From Opitutales bacterium (GTDB lineage Bacteria > Verrucomicrobiota > Verrucomicrobiia > Opitutales > Oceanipulchritudinaceae), in contig JAFIGG010000034.1 of assembly GCA_020831485.1 (NCBI GenBank), positions 1-37,677 of the forward strand: a stretch of DNA of 37,677 nt, given 5' to 3'. Shown one piece after another: positions 26,562-35,765 of this stretch (its first letter is position 1; every line of letters begins with the position of its first letter). The notes under the pieces are model-generated. The model saw nothing but the letters and a program-made list of their open reading frames with translations. It ran no database searches and was not told the origin of the DNA. The translations under genes were made by a program, and so were the position numbers.

Positions 26562-27136
26562 CGTTTCCAATCCTCTCCGTCGTCGTCTTCGTCCACCAAG
26601 TCGTCAATGAACGAATCCATTTCCTCGTAAAGTTGGCGCATTTGCTGGTCGGATTCAATCGCACGGGCCTTCAGGCGGCGGTTGAGCTCGGCCATTTCCA
26701 GCGCAGCCTTGGCAAACTCTTTGCCGCGGTTGAGCTCGCCTTCACAGCGGGCCAGGGCTTGGGCATCGTTGTTGACGACGACAATCCCGTTGATCACCGG
26801 CACCTCATTTTCCTCGGCAATGCGGTGCAGTGCCGCAGCTGTGGACATCGCGATCATCTCGTGGTGGTTAGTGTCTCCGGCCAGTACGAGGCCGAGGCCG
26901 ATCAGTGCATCGAACTCTTCCCCGAGCGCGAGCATCGAGCAGGCGTAAGGGATCTCATTGGAGCCGGGCACCCGCACGGTTTCAATGTCGTCCAGTTCGA
27001 CCCCCGCTTCGTCGAGTGTGGTCAACACGTTGGAAAGCAAGGCATCTACCCGCTTCTGGTTATAACGCGCGGCCACGATGCCGATGCGCATCCCGGTTCC
27101 GTCTACGATAAAATCTTTTGGCTTGTCCCTACTCAT
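26558..27136 (-). CDS. ribH: 6,7-dimethyl-8-ribityllumazine synthase with acidic C-terminal tail
   Basis: Penultimate step of riboflavin synthesis. 192 residues against the usual 150-160. Family elements: IGIVAARYNQKRVDALL (18-34), VRVPGSNEIPYA (55-65) and LVLAGDTNHHEMI (83-95), with the catalytic-type His region; then PVINGIVVVNNDAQALARC (113-131) and NRGKEFAKAALEM (136-148). After about residue 155 there is an extra tail ending in a very acidic stretch, DDLVDEDDDGEDWKR, which is not part of the known fold. The likely -35 TTGACT for the operon is at 27176-27181 on the minus strand, with a poor -10. Confidence 0.92.
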   Translation of the reverse strand: MSRDKPKDFIVDGTGMRIGIVAARYNQKRVDALLSNVLTTLDEAGVELDDIETVRVPGSNEIPYACSMLALGEEFDALIGLGLVLAGDTNHHEMIAMSTAAALHRIAEENEVPVINGIVVVNNDAQALARCEGELNRGKEFAKAALEMAELNRRLKARAIESDQQMRQLYEEMDSFIDDLVDEDDDGEDWKR

Positions 27137-27192
27137 TTGCGAAAAGTGTTGAACGATGTTTCAGGGAACCGGTGGAGTCAATCCCCAGTTCT

Positions 27193-27240
27193 GTGGGGCT
27201 GTGGGCGGTTAGGCGGTGGGCTGTGGGCTGTGTGGAGTGG
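27193..27240. repeat. Degenerate heptamer repeat between ribH and ppk2
   Basis: Reading the + strand: GTGGGGC, TGTGGGC, an 8-base GGTTAGGC, GGTGGGC, TGTGGGC, TGTGTGG. The complement (GCCCACA, GCCCACC) is close to the 26100-26127 units, so the two arrays face opposite ways around nusB-ribH. No gene is supported in 27137-27311. Confidence 0.65.
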
Positions 27241-27311
27241 TTTGGGTTGGGCTTTGACGGGGTGGGGAATCTGGGGTATGGTTTCTTTCCACCCAGAAAC
27301 ATTTGCTATTT

Positions 27312-28214
27312 ATGAAGTTATCCTGTGACCCAAACGACTTTCGTGTGCCGATTTCCGGCAAATCGGCCAAAGCGCTTCAACTCTCCGATCTACGTACTGA
27401 GGTGGATAAACTGTATAAGTCGAAGAAGGACTATAGTTCGCGGATGGATGAGTTTTCTCAGGAATTGCACGACCTTCAGCGCGTTTTGTATGCCCACGGC
27501 CGGTATTCACTGTTGTTGATTTTTCAGGGCATGGACACCGCGGGCAAGGATGGAGCAATCCGCCATGTCATGACCGGCGTCAATCCACAGGGTTGTCAGG
27601 TTCACAGTTTCAAGCAGCCGAGCCAGGAGGAGTTGGCCCACGACTTTCTGTGGCGGACGACCAAGCGCCTGCCGATGCGTGGTCACATCGGGATTTTTAA
27701 CCGTTCCTACTACGAAGAGGTCCTTATCGTGAAAGCGATGCCGACTGTTCTGGCGGCCCAGTCTTTGCCGGACGGATATACCGAACAGGATCAGTTTTGG
27801 CCGGACCGTTACAGAGATATTGTCCAATTTGAGGACTACCTTCACCGTAATGGCACGCGGGTTTTGAAGTTCTTTCTGCACCTTTCCAAAGAGGAACAGC
27901 GGCAGCGGCTGCTGTCCCGTGCTGAAGAAGCGGACAAACATTGGAAGATCAGTTCAGCGGATTTGAAGAGCCGGGCTCAGTGGGACGACTTTCAAGGCGT
28001 TTATGCCGAGTGCCTTCAGAACACTAGTCATGGCTTGGCCCCGTGGTATTCCGTGCCGGCGGATGATAAGCGCAATGCCCGGCTGATCATTTCCCATATC
28101 GTAATCGAGACCCTGCGTTCCCTGCCGCTCGCTTATCCGGAACCGGATGAAAAGCAGTTGGCCGAGGTCAAGCGCGTGCGTGAAGTGCTGAAATCAGAGG
28201 GACCGAAGCAATGA
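27312..28214 (+). CDS. Polyphosphate kinase 2 family protein
   Basis: Transfers phosphate between polyphosphate and nucleotides in the cytoplasm. 300 residues with Walker A GMDTAGKDG (73-81) inside LLLIFQGMDTAGKDGAIRHV, Walker B region HIGIFNRSYYEEV (125-137), RVLKFFLHLSKEEQRQRLLSR and WKISSADLKSRAQWDDF in the lid. Single PPK2 domain; whether it favours NMP, NDP or AMP cannot be settled by eye. I chose ATG 27312 over the TTG at 27303. The gene overlaps the following cation ATPase by 4 bp (ATGA at 28211-28214), implying coupled expression. Confidence 0.92.
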   Translation: MKLSCDPNDFRVPISGKSAKALQLSDLRTEVDKLYKSKKDYSSRMDEFSQELHDLQRVLYAHGRYSLLLIFQGMDTAGKDGAIRHVMTGVNPQGCQVHSFKQPSQEELAHDFLWRTTKRLPMRGHIGIFNRSYYEEVLIVKAMPTVLAAQSLPDGYTEQDQFWPDRYRDIVQFEDYLHRNGTRVLKFFLHLSKEEQRQRLLSRAEEADKHWKISSADLKSRAQWDDFQGVYAECLQNTSHGLAPWYSVPADDKRNARLIISHIVIETLRSLPLAYPEPDEKQLAEVKRVREVLKSEGPKQ

Positions 28215-30928
28215 GTGAATCCACACCGGAACCCTTTTTCGTTTCCCAGCCTCACTCGCTTTCGGGTGAAGAAGCCGCGCAAAAACTCGACAGTGGTCCC
28301 GAGGGTCTGTCGGAGGAGGAGGTGGAGCAACGTTTACAGGCGGTCGGCCCAAACAAACTGCCTGCCGGAGCCAAACAGGGAATTCTCAAGCGGTTCTTCA
28401 AACACTTTCACGATACCCTAATCTACATTCTCATCGCGGCCGCTGTCATCACCGCGGCCCTCGGGCATTGGATCGACACGGCGGTGATTATGGCGGTGGT
28501 TCTGATCAACGCGATCATTGGCCTGATTCAGGAAGGCAAGGCAGAACAGGCGCTGGAGGGCATCCGCAAAATGCTCTCCGCACACGCCCAGGTGCTGCGC
28601 GGCGGTGACTGGACGGAAATCGATGCCGAGGGCCTGGTGCCGGGCGACCTGGTGCGGCTGCGCTCGGGGGACCGTGTGCCGGCGGACCTTCGCCTGATCG
28701 ACACCAACAATCTGCGCATCGAAGAGTCGGCCCTTACCGGCGAGTCCGTTCCCTCGGGCAAGAAGACAGATGCGGTCGATGCCAATGCAGGAGTTGGGGA
28801 CCGCGTCGGTATGGCCTTCTCAGGCTCCATCGTCACCGGAGGGCGGGGAACAGGCATCGTCACAGCGACGGGCGCGCACACGGAGATGGGGAAAATCAAC
28901 CGTATGATCTCTGAGGTGCAAACGCTGGCGACACCGTTAACGCGGCAGATGGCGGCCTTTTCCAAAAGCCTTTCTTTTGTCATCATCGCCATGGCCGCTG
29001 GGATGTTTGCGTTGGGTTGGTTTTTGCACGACTACGCCCTGGCCGAGCTGTTTTTTGCCGCCATCGGTTTTGCGGTGGCCGCGATTCCGGAAGGCTTGCC
29101 TGCCATTCTTACGATCACGCTCGCCATCGGCGTGCAAAGCATGGCGCGGCGCAATGCCATAACCCGCCAGCTCACGTCGGTAGAGACCCTCGGCTCGGTC
29201 ACCGTGATCTGCTCGGATAAGACCGGTACCCTCACGCGCAACGAAATGACCGCCCGTCAGGTGATTACTCACCACCGCGATTACCAGGTCAGCGGCATCG
29301 GTTATGAACCGGAGGGCAAAATTACTTTTGACGGCAAAGCCGCGCCTCTCGACGCCAATGGCGATCTTCAATCCGTGATCGAAACCATGTCCGTCTGCAA
29401 CGATTCGGACATTGCCGAAAAGGACGGGCAGTGGGCCGTCACTGGCGAGCCAACTGAAGGCGCACTGTGCACGCTCGGCCGCAAGGCCGACTTTCAGGGC
29501 GATGGCTATGATCGCATCGCTACGATTCCTTTTGAGTCGGACAACAAGTTTATGGCCACGCTTAACCGTCTGCCCGGGAGCGACGGCAACCGCCGGATCT
29601 TTATGAAAGGGGCACCTGATCGCCTGCTGGACCGCTGTGCGCAACAGCGTGGCGCCTCCGGCGAGATCGAGCCCCTCGACCGTGAATACTGGGAAGGCTG
29701 GATAGAGACCCTCGGTGGGCAAGGCCTGCGCATCCTCGCTGCCGCAGCCCGTCCGGCAGATGATGGAAAAACCGAACTCTCCGTTGTTGATCTCGATGAA
29801 GACATGGTCTTTCTCGGTCTTGTCGGCATTGTCGATCCACCGCGCCCGGAGGCAATTGAAGCGATCGCAAAATGCCGTGAGGCCGGTATCCGGGTGAAAA
29901 TGATTACTGGTGACCATGCCGGTACTGCCTGCGCCATCGGTCGTGAAATGGGAATCTCTGCCAGCGGCCATGCCGTAACCGGAGCGGAACTGGAAGAGGC
30001 CAGCGACGAGGACCTGAGGGAACTCGTCCGCAGTACCGACATTTTTGCCCGCACCAGCCCGGAGCACAAATTGCGTCTGGTTAAAGCCCTTCAGGCCAAT
30101 GCTGAAGTCGTCGCCATGACAGGCGACGGAGTCAACGACGCGCCCGCCCTCAAGCGTGCGGATGTTGGTGTGGCGATGGGTATTAAAGGCACGGAGGCGA
30201 CCAAGGAAGCCGCGGACATCGTGCTGGCGGATGACAACTTTGCCTCAATTGAGCGCGCGGTTGAGGAGGGGCGGACGATCTACGACAACCTTCGGAAATC
30301 CATTCTTTTTATCCTTCCGACCAACGGAGCGGAGGCATTGGTTATCCTGGTTGCTGTCGCCATGGGCTGGGTTTTACCGCTGACGCCAGTGCAGATTTTG
30401 TGGGTCAACATGGTTACCGCCGTTACCCTCGCGCTGGCTTTGGCTTTTGAGCCCTCCGAGCCCGGCATAATGAAGCGGCCCCCCCGCGACCCCAAGGCCC
30501 GTATCCTGGGCATGCATTTCATTTGGCGTATTGGCTTCGTTTCAGTGCTCATCGGTGGCGCGACCATTGCGGTCTTCGTGATTGAGCGGCGGCTTGAAAT
30601 GCCGATTGAACTGGCCCGCACCGTGGCGATCAACACGCTCGTCTGCTCGCAAGTGTTTTATTTATTCAACAGCCGCTTTATGCGGGAGTCGAGTTGCCAT
30701 CTGAACCGCTTGTTCACCAACCGCGTGGTCTGGTTCGCCATTACTGCTCTGGCCCTGTTGCAGCTCGGGTTTGTCTATCTCCCGTTTATGCATACGGCAT
30801 TTGGCTCAGCCCCGCTTGAGTTGCGGCACTGGCTGGTCCCGCTTGGAGTTGGACTCGCAGTCTTTCTGATTGTCGAAGGAGAGAAAGCGCTGACGCGTAA
30901 GCGCCGAAATAAAAGACAAGTGGGCTGA
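28211..30928 (+). CDS. P-type cation-transporting ATPase (P2-like)
   Basis: A 905-residue ion pump of the inner membrane. Domain order: cation ATPase N-terminal region (HSLSGEEAAQKL), M1-M2, actuator domain with LTGES (Thr176-Ser179), M3-M4 with AIPEGLPAI, phosphorylation site CSDKTGTLT (Asp336), nucleotide-binding domain with FMKGAPD, hinge TGDGVNDAPALKRADVGVAMG, and C-terminal helices. M6 reads WVNMVTAVTLALALAFEP, unlike the classic NLVTDGLPA of many calcium pumps, so Na+, K+, Ca2+ or Mg2+ cannot be chosen. No heavy-metal CPx motif is seen. Its start overlaps ppk2 by 4 bp. Confidence 0.92.
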   Translation: MSESTPEPFFVSQPHSLSGEEAAQKLDSGPEGLSEEEVEQRLQAVGPNKLPAGAKQGILKRFFKHFHDTLIYILIAAAVITAALGHWIDTAVIMAVVLINAIIGLIQEGKAEQALEGIRKMLSAHAQVLRGGDWTEIDAEGLVPGDLVRLRSGDRVPADLRLIDTNNLRIEESALTGESVPSGKKTDAVDANAGVGDRVGMAFSGSIVTGGRGTGIVTATGAHTEMGKINRMISEVQTLATPLTRQMAAFSKSLSFVIIAMAAGMFALGWFLHDYALAELFFAAIGFAVAAIPEGLPAILTITLAIGVQSMARRNAITRQLTSVETLGSVTVICSDKTGTLTRNEMTARQVITHHRDYQVSGIGYEPEGKITFDGKAAPLDANGDLQSVIETMSVCNDSDIAEKDGQWAVTGEPTEGALCTLGRKADFQGDGYDRIATIPFESDNKFMATLNRLPGSDGNRRIFMKGAPDRLLDRCAQQRGASGEIEPLDREYWEGWIETLGGQGLRILAAAARPADDGKTELSVVDLDEDMVFLGLVGIVDPPRPEAIEAIAKCREAGIRVKMITGDHAGTACAIGREMGISASGHAVTGAELEEASDEDLRELVRSTDIFARTSPEHKLRLVKALQANAEVVAMTGDGVNDAPALKRADVGVAMGIKGTEATKEAADIVLADDNFASIERAVEEGRTIYDNLRKSILFILPTNGAEALVILVAVAMGWVLPLTPVQILWVNMVTAVTLALALAFEPSEPGIMKRPPRDPKARILGMHFIWRIGFVSVLIGGATIAVFVIERRLEMPIELARTVAINTLVCSQVFYLFNSRFMRESSCHLNRLFTNRVVWFAITALALLQLGFVYLPFMHTAFGSAPLELRHWLVPLGVGLAVFLIVEGEKALTRKRRNKRQVG

Positions 30929-30971
30929 GGGGGCCTTTATCCAGGGCGCATATCCGGGTACCTCGGATCGC

Positions 30972-31011
30972 TTGACCTTTTTCGGAGGGTTTGAGAGAAA
31001 TCTGTCAGATT
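30972..31011 (+). promoter_or_regulatory. Promoter-like -35 and palindromic operator before the deoR-type gene
   Basis: TTGACC (30972-30977) could serve as -35, but the -10 is poor. A perfect 6-1-6 palindrome AATCTGTCAGATT (30999-31011) lies between it and the start codon, well placed for autorepression. Confidence 0.4.
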
Positions 31012-31028
31012 CCCTCAATATCCTTCAA

Positions 31029-31793
31029 ATGGCTATCACCAACAAACAGCGACTGGACCTTATCGAGAATTATATTCGCGAGCAGAAATACGCCGATTTA
31101 CACACCCTTGCGACGACCTTCAATACCAGTTTGTCGACCGTTCGGCGGGCGCTGAATGATCTGGAATCCCAGGGAGTGATCCGCCGCCATCATGGTGGGG
31201 CGAGCTTGGTTGAGGACGATGTCGGCGGCGGATACGATTTCATCACTCAGGACGACACCAACGCCGCCGAGAAGCACCAACTGGCCGAATACGTGGACGC
31301 TATGGTGCAGGATGGCATGACGGTGATGTTGGACGGAGGGACGACGACTTACGCCATAGCCAAGCTGCTTTTGCGCAAGCGCCTGGTCGTGATCACGAAT
31401 TCCCTGCCGATCGCCGCGCTTCTAAATGAAGTGAGTGCCTGCGAGACCATTGTTACCGGTGGCAATATTTACAACCGTCTGGGCGTGCTCTACGGGCCGA
31501 CTTGTGAAGGTGTGATCAGTGAAATGCATGCGGATTTGGCCTTCATTGGCTGCGGGGGTATTACCGCGGATGGCATTTGGAACAGCAATCCGATGTTGGC
31601 CAGCTATCAGCAGAAAATGGTTTCTGCTTCCGGCTTTGCCTGGTTTGTTGCGGACGCCAGTAAATTTAACAAGCGGGCCTTGACTCTAGCGGTACGGTTC
31701 GGGTCGGGAATGGGTCTGGTTACGACCAAAACTCCGCCCCCTGAATTGGCCGGAAAGATAAAAGAATCCGGGGCACAGTTAAGAATTTGTTAG
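31029..31793 (+). CDS. DeoR family transcriptional regulator
   Basis: 254 residues from ATG 31029. The N-terminal winged helix reads KQRLDLIENYIREQKYADLHTLATTF, STVRRALNDLESQGVIRRHHGGA, typical of DeoR/GlpR proteins. The effector domain (DeoRC) has MLDGGTTTYAIAKLL, LVVITNSLPIAALL, ADLAFIGCGGI and DASKFNKRALT, resembling sugar-phosphate isomerase folds that sense sugar phosphates. The reading frame continues upstream to a TTG at 30972, but those residues look like leader sequence. The rhamnulokinase gene follows after 70 bp, so a deoxysugar phosphate is a plausible signal. Confidence 0.9.
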   Translation: MAITNKQRLDLIENYIREQKYADLHTLATTFNTSLSTVRRALNDLESQGVIRRHHGGASLVEDDVGGGYDFITQDDTNAAEKHQLAEYVDAMVQDGMTVMLDGGTTTYAIAKLLLRKRLVVITNSLPIAALLNEVSACETIVTGGNIYNRLGVLYGPTCEGVISEMHADLAFIGCGGITADGIWNSNPMLASYQQKMVSASGFAWFVADASKFNKRALTLAVRFGSGMGLVTTKTPPPELAGKIKESGAQLRIC

Positions 31794-31863
31794 GCAGCTA
31801 TTTCTCTCTCGTTACCTCTCAACTGGATAAGACTACGTAAAATACCTCAATGGAGTACTCTCT

Positions 31864-33273
31864 ATGGCAAAAACAACTCTTGCAGCAATTGATCTCGGCG
31901 CGACCAGCGGGCGCGTCATTGTTGGCACCTGGTCCGGTTCGGACCTCGATTTGACAGAAGCGTATCGCTTCCCAAACGGATTCAATGAACTGAACGGTTC
32001 AGCATACTGGGACCTGGGCACGCTTTTTAACGAAATCAAAACCGGCCTGTTGAAGGCCCGGGAACTTTTTCCTGATCTGGAAAGCTGTGGCGTGGACACC
32101 TGGGGCGTGGACTCTGTTTTGACAAACAGGGACGGTCGTCTGGCCTTTCCGGCTCATGCTTACCGCGACGTGCGGACCAATAAAGTTGTTGATGCTGTGC
32201 GGGCCGAGGGTATGGATCGCTGGTTGTTTGACCGGTCGGGTATTCCAATGGTCAATTACAACACGAGCTTTCAGCTGGCTGAGCTTCTACAGAGTTTTCC
32301 TGATTTGGATAAGGTTGTCGATCAGGCTATGCTGCTGCCTCACTATTTTAACTTTCTGCTCTCCGGAGTAGTGAAGTCTGAATACTCGGAAGCAAGCACT
32401 ACCCAGTTGCTGGAGGTGGGGGGCGATACCTATTGCCAGGATGTTTTCGAACATTTTTCGATCCCCTCGGGCTGGTTGGCGGAACCAGAGCATGCCGGGC
32501 AAATGCTGGGGCCTGTTCGGATTGATCCCCTTTTGGAGGGTGTGCAGCTCGCATTGGTTCCGGGGCATGACACTTCCTGTGCATTCGAGGTTGTGCCGCG
32601 CGAAGGCAACACCTTCATCATCAGCAGTGGTACCTGGATGTTGGCCGGGGCGATGTCAGACAAAGCCTTACTCGGTGATGAGGCTTTTGAATCGGGTATT
32701 TCCAATGAGCGCTGTGGGGATGGTAGTTACCGGCCGAATAAAATTCTACTCGGTTTGTGGTTACTGGAGCAGACCATTCCTTCATTCGACAAGAGGCCGC
32801 AGACCGATGCGGAATGGGGCGCCCTGATTTCGGCGGCTGAAGAGCGACCTGATCCGGATGTTTTGCTGAACATTCGGGACCGGGACCTCTTCAATCCGCA
32901 GAGCATGCGGGATGCGATTGATGAAAAGATTCGTAGCATGGGCGGCACTCCACCGGATGACCTGCCCGGCTACATGCGGTTGATCTGTGCCAGTCTCGGG
33001 GCCGGTGTTTGCGAGACCATGGGTATATTTGAAAACATCATGGATAAGCACTTTGACAATGTTGTCATTGTCGGAGGCGGCTCCAAAAACCGTTTGTTGT
33101 GCCAGTTGATCGCCAATGCCTGCGGCAAGGCTGTGACCAGTTATAACTTAGAGGCATCGAGCGTCGGAAATATTGCGTATCAGCTTTTGGCGCTGGGAAA
33201 AATTAAATCCCTGAAAGAGTTTCAGGATGTGTTGCGGCCTTCGCTGAGCCCGAAGGTTTATAAACCGCAGTAA
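31864..33273 (+). CDS. rhaB: Rhamnulokinase-like FGGY sugar kinase
   Basis: Phosphorylates L-rhamnulose, or possibly a related ketose such as L-fuculose, with ATP. 469 residues of the FGGY fold: phosphate-1 motif LAAIDLGATSGRV (6-18), CGVDTWGVDSVL, YRDVRT, YNTSFQLAELL, then the C-terminal actin-like domain with ISSGTWMLAG, NERCGDG and VIVGGGSKNRLLCQLIANACG. The GATSGR start and DTWGVD are characteristic of RhaB. A GGAG box precedes ATG 31864 by about 8 bases. No rhamnose isomerase, aldolase or transporter genes are present beside it, so the rest of the pathway lies elsewhere. Confidence 0.85.
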   Translation: MAKTTLAAIDLGATSGRVIVGTWSGSDLDLTEAYRFPNGFNELNGSAYWDLGTLFNEIKTGLLKARELFPDLESCGVDTWGVDSVLTNRDGRLAFPAHAYRDVRTNKVVDAVRAEGMDRWLFDRSGIPMVNYNTSFQLAELLQSFPDLDKVVDQAMLLPHYFNFLLSGVVKSEYSEASTTQLLEVGGDTYCQDVFEHFSIPSGWLAEPEHAGQMLGPVRIDPLLEGVQLALVPGHDTSCAFEVVPREGNTFIISSGTWMLAGAMSDKALLGDEAFESGISNERCGDGSYRPNKILLGLWLLEQTIPSFDKRPQTDAEWGALISAAEERPDPDVLLNIRDRDLFNPQSMRDAIDEKIRSMGGTPPDDLPGYMRLICASLGAGVCETMGIFENIMDKHFDNVVIVGGGSKNRLLCQLIANACGKAVTSYNLEASSVGNIAYQLLALGKIKSLKEFQDVLRPSLSPKVYKPQ

Positions 33274-33292
33274 TCCACGATTTAGAGCATAA

Positions 33293-33325
33293 AAAAGGCC
33301 CGCCAGAAAAGCTGACGGGCCTTTT
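33293..33325. terminator. Bidirectional terminator between rhaB and the FecA-like gene
   Basis: AAAAGGCCCG (33293-33302) pairs with CGGGCCTTTT (33316-33325); the inner CAG/CTG extends the stem. A runs on one side and T runs on the other let it work for both converging genes. Confidence 0.9.
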
Positions 33326-33359
33326 GCTCTTTATTTTACTCTTATCAGACAGACAACTC

Positions 33360-35747
33360 TTAGAAATCCATGACCATGCCGACACTGACGAAGCGGGGGT
33401 GCCCTGGGCGCGGTCCGTGTGGGAGGCGGGAGGCGATGTATTCGCGGTCGAGCAGGTTCTGAGCGCTCAGGGTAAGGGCCAGCTTGTCGTTGACCTGATA
33501 GCGGGCGCTGAGGTCGACCAGGAAGTAGGCATCGTTTTTACCGAAGCGCGCATCAGGAATCGGGCTGTTGTTCGCGCCGCCAACCGGGTTGACTTCAGCC
33601 TCGGAATTATTCGCTGAGGCATAGGTTGAAGGAATGTAGAACGTGTCCAGGTAGACTCCGAAGCGGGACCATTCGATACCGGCACCAGCTGAGATCTGGT
33701 AGCGGGCAATATAGGGCAGGCGGTTGCCTTTTTCACCGCCGGCAAAGATGGACTCGACTGCGCCACCGGAAGTGCCCGAGGCACTCACATCGCTGCGGAT
33801 GGTGGCGTCGGTCCAGGTGAAGGCCAACTGGAAGGGCGTGTTGAAGTCCCAACCGTTAGTGCGGCCTGGGTCGTAGGACAGCGCGGCTTCCAAGCCGTAA
33901 CTGCGAACGTCGCCCGCGTTTTCGGTGTTGCCGGTGCCGGCTCCTCCGATGTTGTCCGGGACAATCAGGTCATTGAAATCCGTGTGGAAGAGAACCAGTT
34001 CTGCGCGAAGGCCCTGATTGTCGCGGAAGCGAACACCCAATTCGCTGCCGATTGAGGTTTCCGCGCCAATCGGGTTGTTGGCATTGGTGGCCGCACCCGG
34101 GTTGGGCAGGGAAAAGCCTTTGTGCACGCTGGCGAAGGCAACCCAATTGGCGTTGATGTCGTAGAGTGCTGCAACGCCCGGTGCAAAAATGTCGAGTGTT
34201 CCCTTGTTCTCGGCGATCACCTGATTGAAGTCGGCTGAGGCCGGGTTCATACCGCGGCGACGGTCGGTGTAGCGGATGCGTTCGTAGCGGAAACCGGGAC
34301 TGACTGTCCATTGGTTCCAGGAGATGTCGTCACGGGCGTAAAAGGCCAGAGCCGTTGCGAGCCCGCGGCGGTTATCCTGGGTGCCTGGCTGGCGCATGGT
34401 CACATTGACAACGTTACCATTGGCATCGACTTCGTAGTCATCCTGTTGCTGGAAGCGGTCCTCGTAGTCTTTATGCAGGCGCAGGCCTGCTTCGAAAGAG
34501 TGGCTGACTTCGCCGCCGTCGACGCGGTGCTGAAGGACGGATTCAGCGCCGTAGGATTTGTATTCGCGGTTGTTGTTGCGCACCCGCCAAATGCCTGCGG
34601 CTTCGCCACGCAGGACCTGCAAAGGCTCGCCTTCGGTTCCCGCTACTGCATTGCCACCGCTGTAGAAAGGTGACCCGGCAAGTGCTTCTGCGAGGCTCGT
34701 GGCTCCCCCGCTGAGGTTCCTGACATCGTGCAGTTTATACCATGAACGGGAGAACTGGTTGTAGTAGAGAGTCGTTGCCAGACGGGTCTGGCTGCCCAGG
34801 TCGATGCTGTGGCGCAGGTAGGTGCGCCAGTGCTCTGTGGGAATGGTGTCGAACTGAGTCGACACATAGCGACGGTATGGATCGTCAGCAAAGTCACCAG
34901 TGGAAACCCCGAGGTAGGTTTCGTCGGCGGTCATATCCGAATACCCGACCTTCAGCTCAAACTGCTGGTTAACGTTGGTATTGGGCGTCCAGGCCAGCTT
35001 CAGCATTGGTTCGCTTTTTCGGAATCCGGTATCACCGCCTTTGTATGTCGGCGAGTGGTCGATGGACTTGAAGCCATCGTTCTGGCGGTAGTAGATTTCG
35101 AGCAGGACTGCGAATTCGCCCATGTCCGTTACGAAGCGATCTCCATAGTAACTATGAAAACGCTGGTCGTTGTTGCTGCCGAAGGAAGCCCGCACCCGAC
35201 CGCTGCCTTCTGCCGGCAGAGGAGTGGACAGGTAATTGAGAATACCGCCAGTGGTTTGCGGACCGTATTGGATCTGGCTGGAACCTTTGAGAATCTCAAC
35301 CCCACTCATGCGTCCGCTGGTCGGCGTGTAGTAGGCGGCTGGGTTGGAATAGGGTGCCGGTGCGGAGAGCACGCCATCCTCCATGACGGTCAATTTGGTG
35401 GTCCGCATTGAACCGACTCCACGAAAACTGATATTCGGGAAGATTCCGAAGCCATCTTCCGTGCGGAAGTAAACCCCCGGAACGCGGCGCATCACCTGCT
35501 CAATATTGTCATAGTTGTGCAGGAGAATTTCGTTGTCGTCGATGTAGTAGCCCGAGCCGGGTGTGAAGTGCAGGTTCTCCTTTGAACCGATAACCTGAAA
35601 CGGTGTCAGGTCAATCGGCGAGTCGGCCTCAACGTCGGCACCGAGCCCGATTGCAGCCGCAGCTGTCGCGCAGGCAACACAGGCTTTATTCACAAAGTTG
35701 AAGCGCAGAGACGGGCGCTTTTTATTGGGATTGAGTCGCATTAACAT
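33360..35747 (-). CDS. TonB-dependent receptor, FecA-like
   Basis: A 795-residue outer membrane receptor. The N terminus is basic followed by hydrophobic ACVACATAAAAIGLGA (signal peptide), then IDLTPFQVIGS. A plug follows: NIEQVMRRVPGVYFRTEDGFGI, NISFRGVGSMRTTKLTVMEDG and VEILKGSSQIQYGPQTTGGILNYLS. The barrel ends SVGMVMDF with terminal Phe. QNLLDREYIASRLPHGPRPGHPR is typical of siderophore/ferric-citrate receptors. Together with the Fur-like site in its promoter this suggests iron uptake; other substrates remain possible. ATG codons at 35747 and 35741 are both usable. Confidence 0.88.
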   Translation of the reverse strand: MLMRLNPNKKRPSLRFNFVNKACVACATAAAAIGLGADVEADSPIDLTPFQVIGSKENLHFTPGSGYYIDDNEILLHNYDNIEQVMRRVPGVYFRTEDGFGIFPNISFRGVGSMRTTKLTVMEDGVLSAPAPYSNPAAYYTPTSGRMSGVEILKGSSQIQYGPQTTGGILNYLSTPLPAEGSGRVRASFGSNNDQRFHSYYGDRFVTDMGEFAVLLEIYYRQNDGFKSIDHSPTYKGGDTGFRKSEPMLKLAWTPNTNVNQQFELKVGYSDMTADETYLGVSTGDFADDPYRRYVSTQFDTIPTEHWRTYLRHSIDLGSQTRLATTLYYNQFSRSWYKLHDVRNLSGGATSLAEALAGSPFYSGGNAVAGTEGEPLQVLRGEAAGIWRVRNNNREYKSYGAESVLQHRVDGGEVSHSFEAGLRLHKDYEDRFQQQDDYEVDANGNVVNVTMRQPGTQDNRRGLATALAFYARDDISWNQWTVSPGFRYERIRYTDRRRGMNPASADFNQVIAENKGTLDIFAPGVAALYDINANWVAFASVHKGFSLPNPGAATNANNPIGAETSIGSELGVRFRDNQGLRAELVLFHTDFNDLIVPDNIGGAGTGNTENAGDVRSYGLEAALSYDPGRTNGWDFNTPFQLAFTWTDATIRSDVSASGTSGGAVESIFAGGEKGNRLPYIARYQISAGAGIEWSRFGVYLDTFYIPSTYASANNSEAEVNPVGGANNSPIPDARFGKNDAYFLVDLSARYQVNDKLALTLSAQNLLDREYIASRLPHGPRPGHPRFVSVGMVMDF

Positions 35748-35765
35748 AACTAGGACTCTCGAAAA

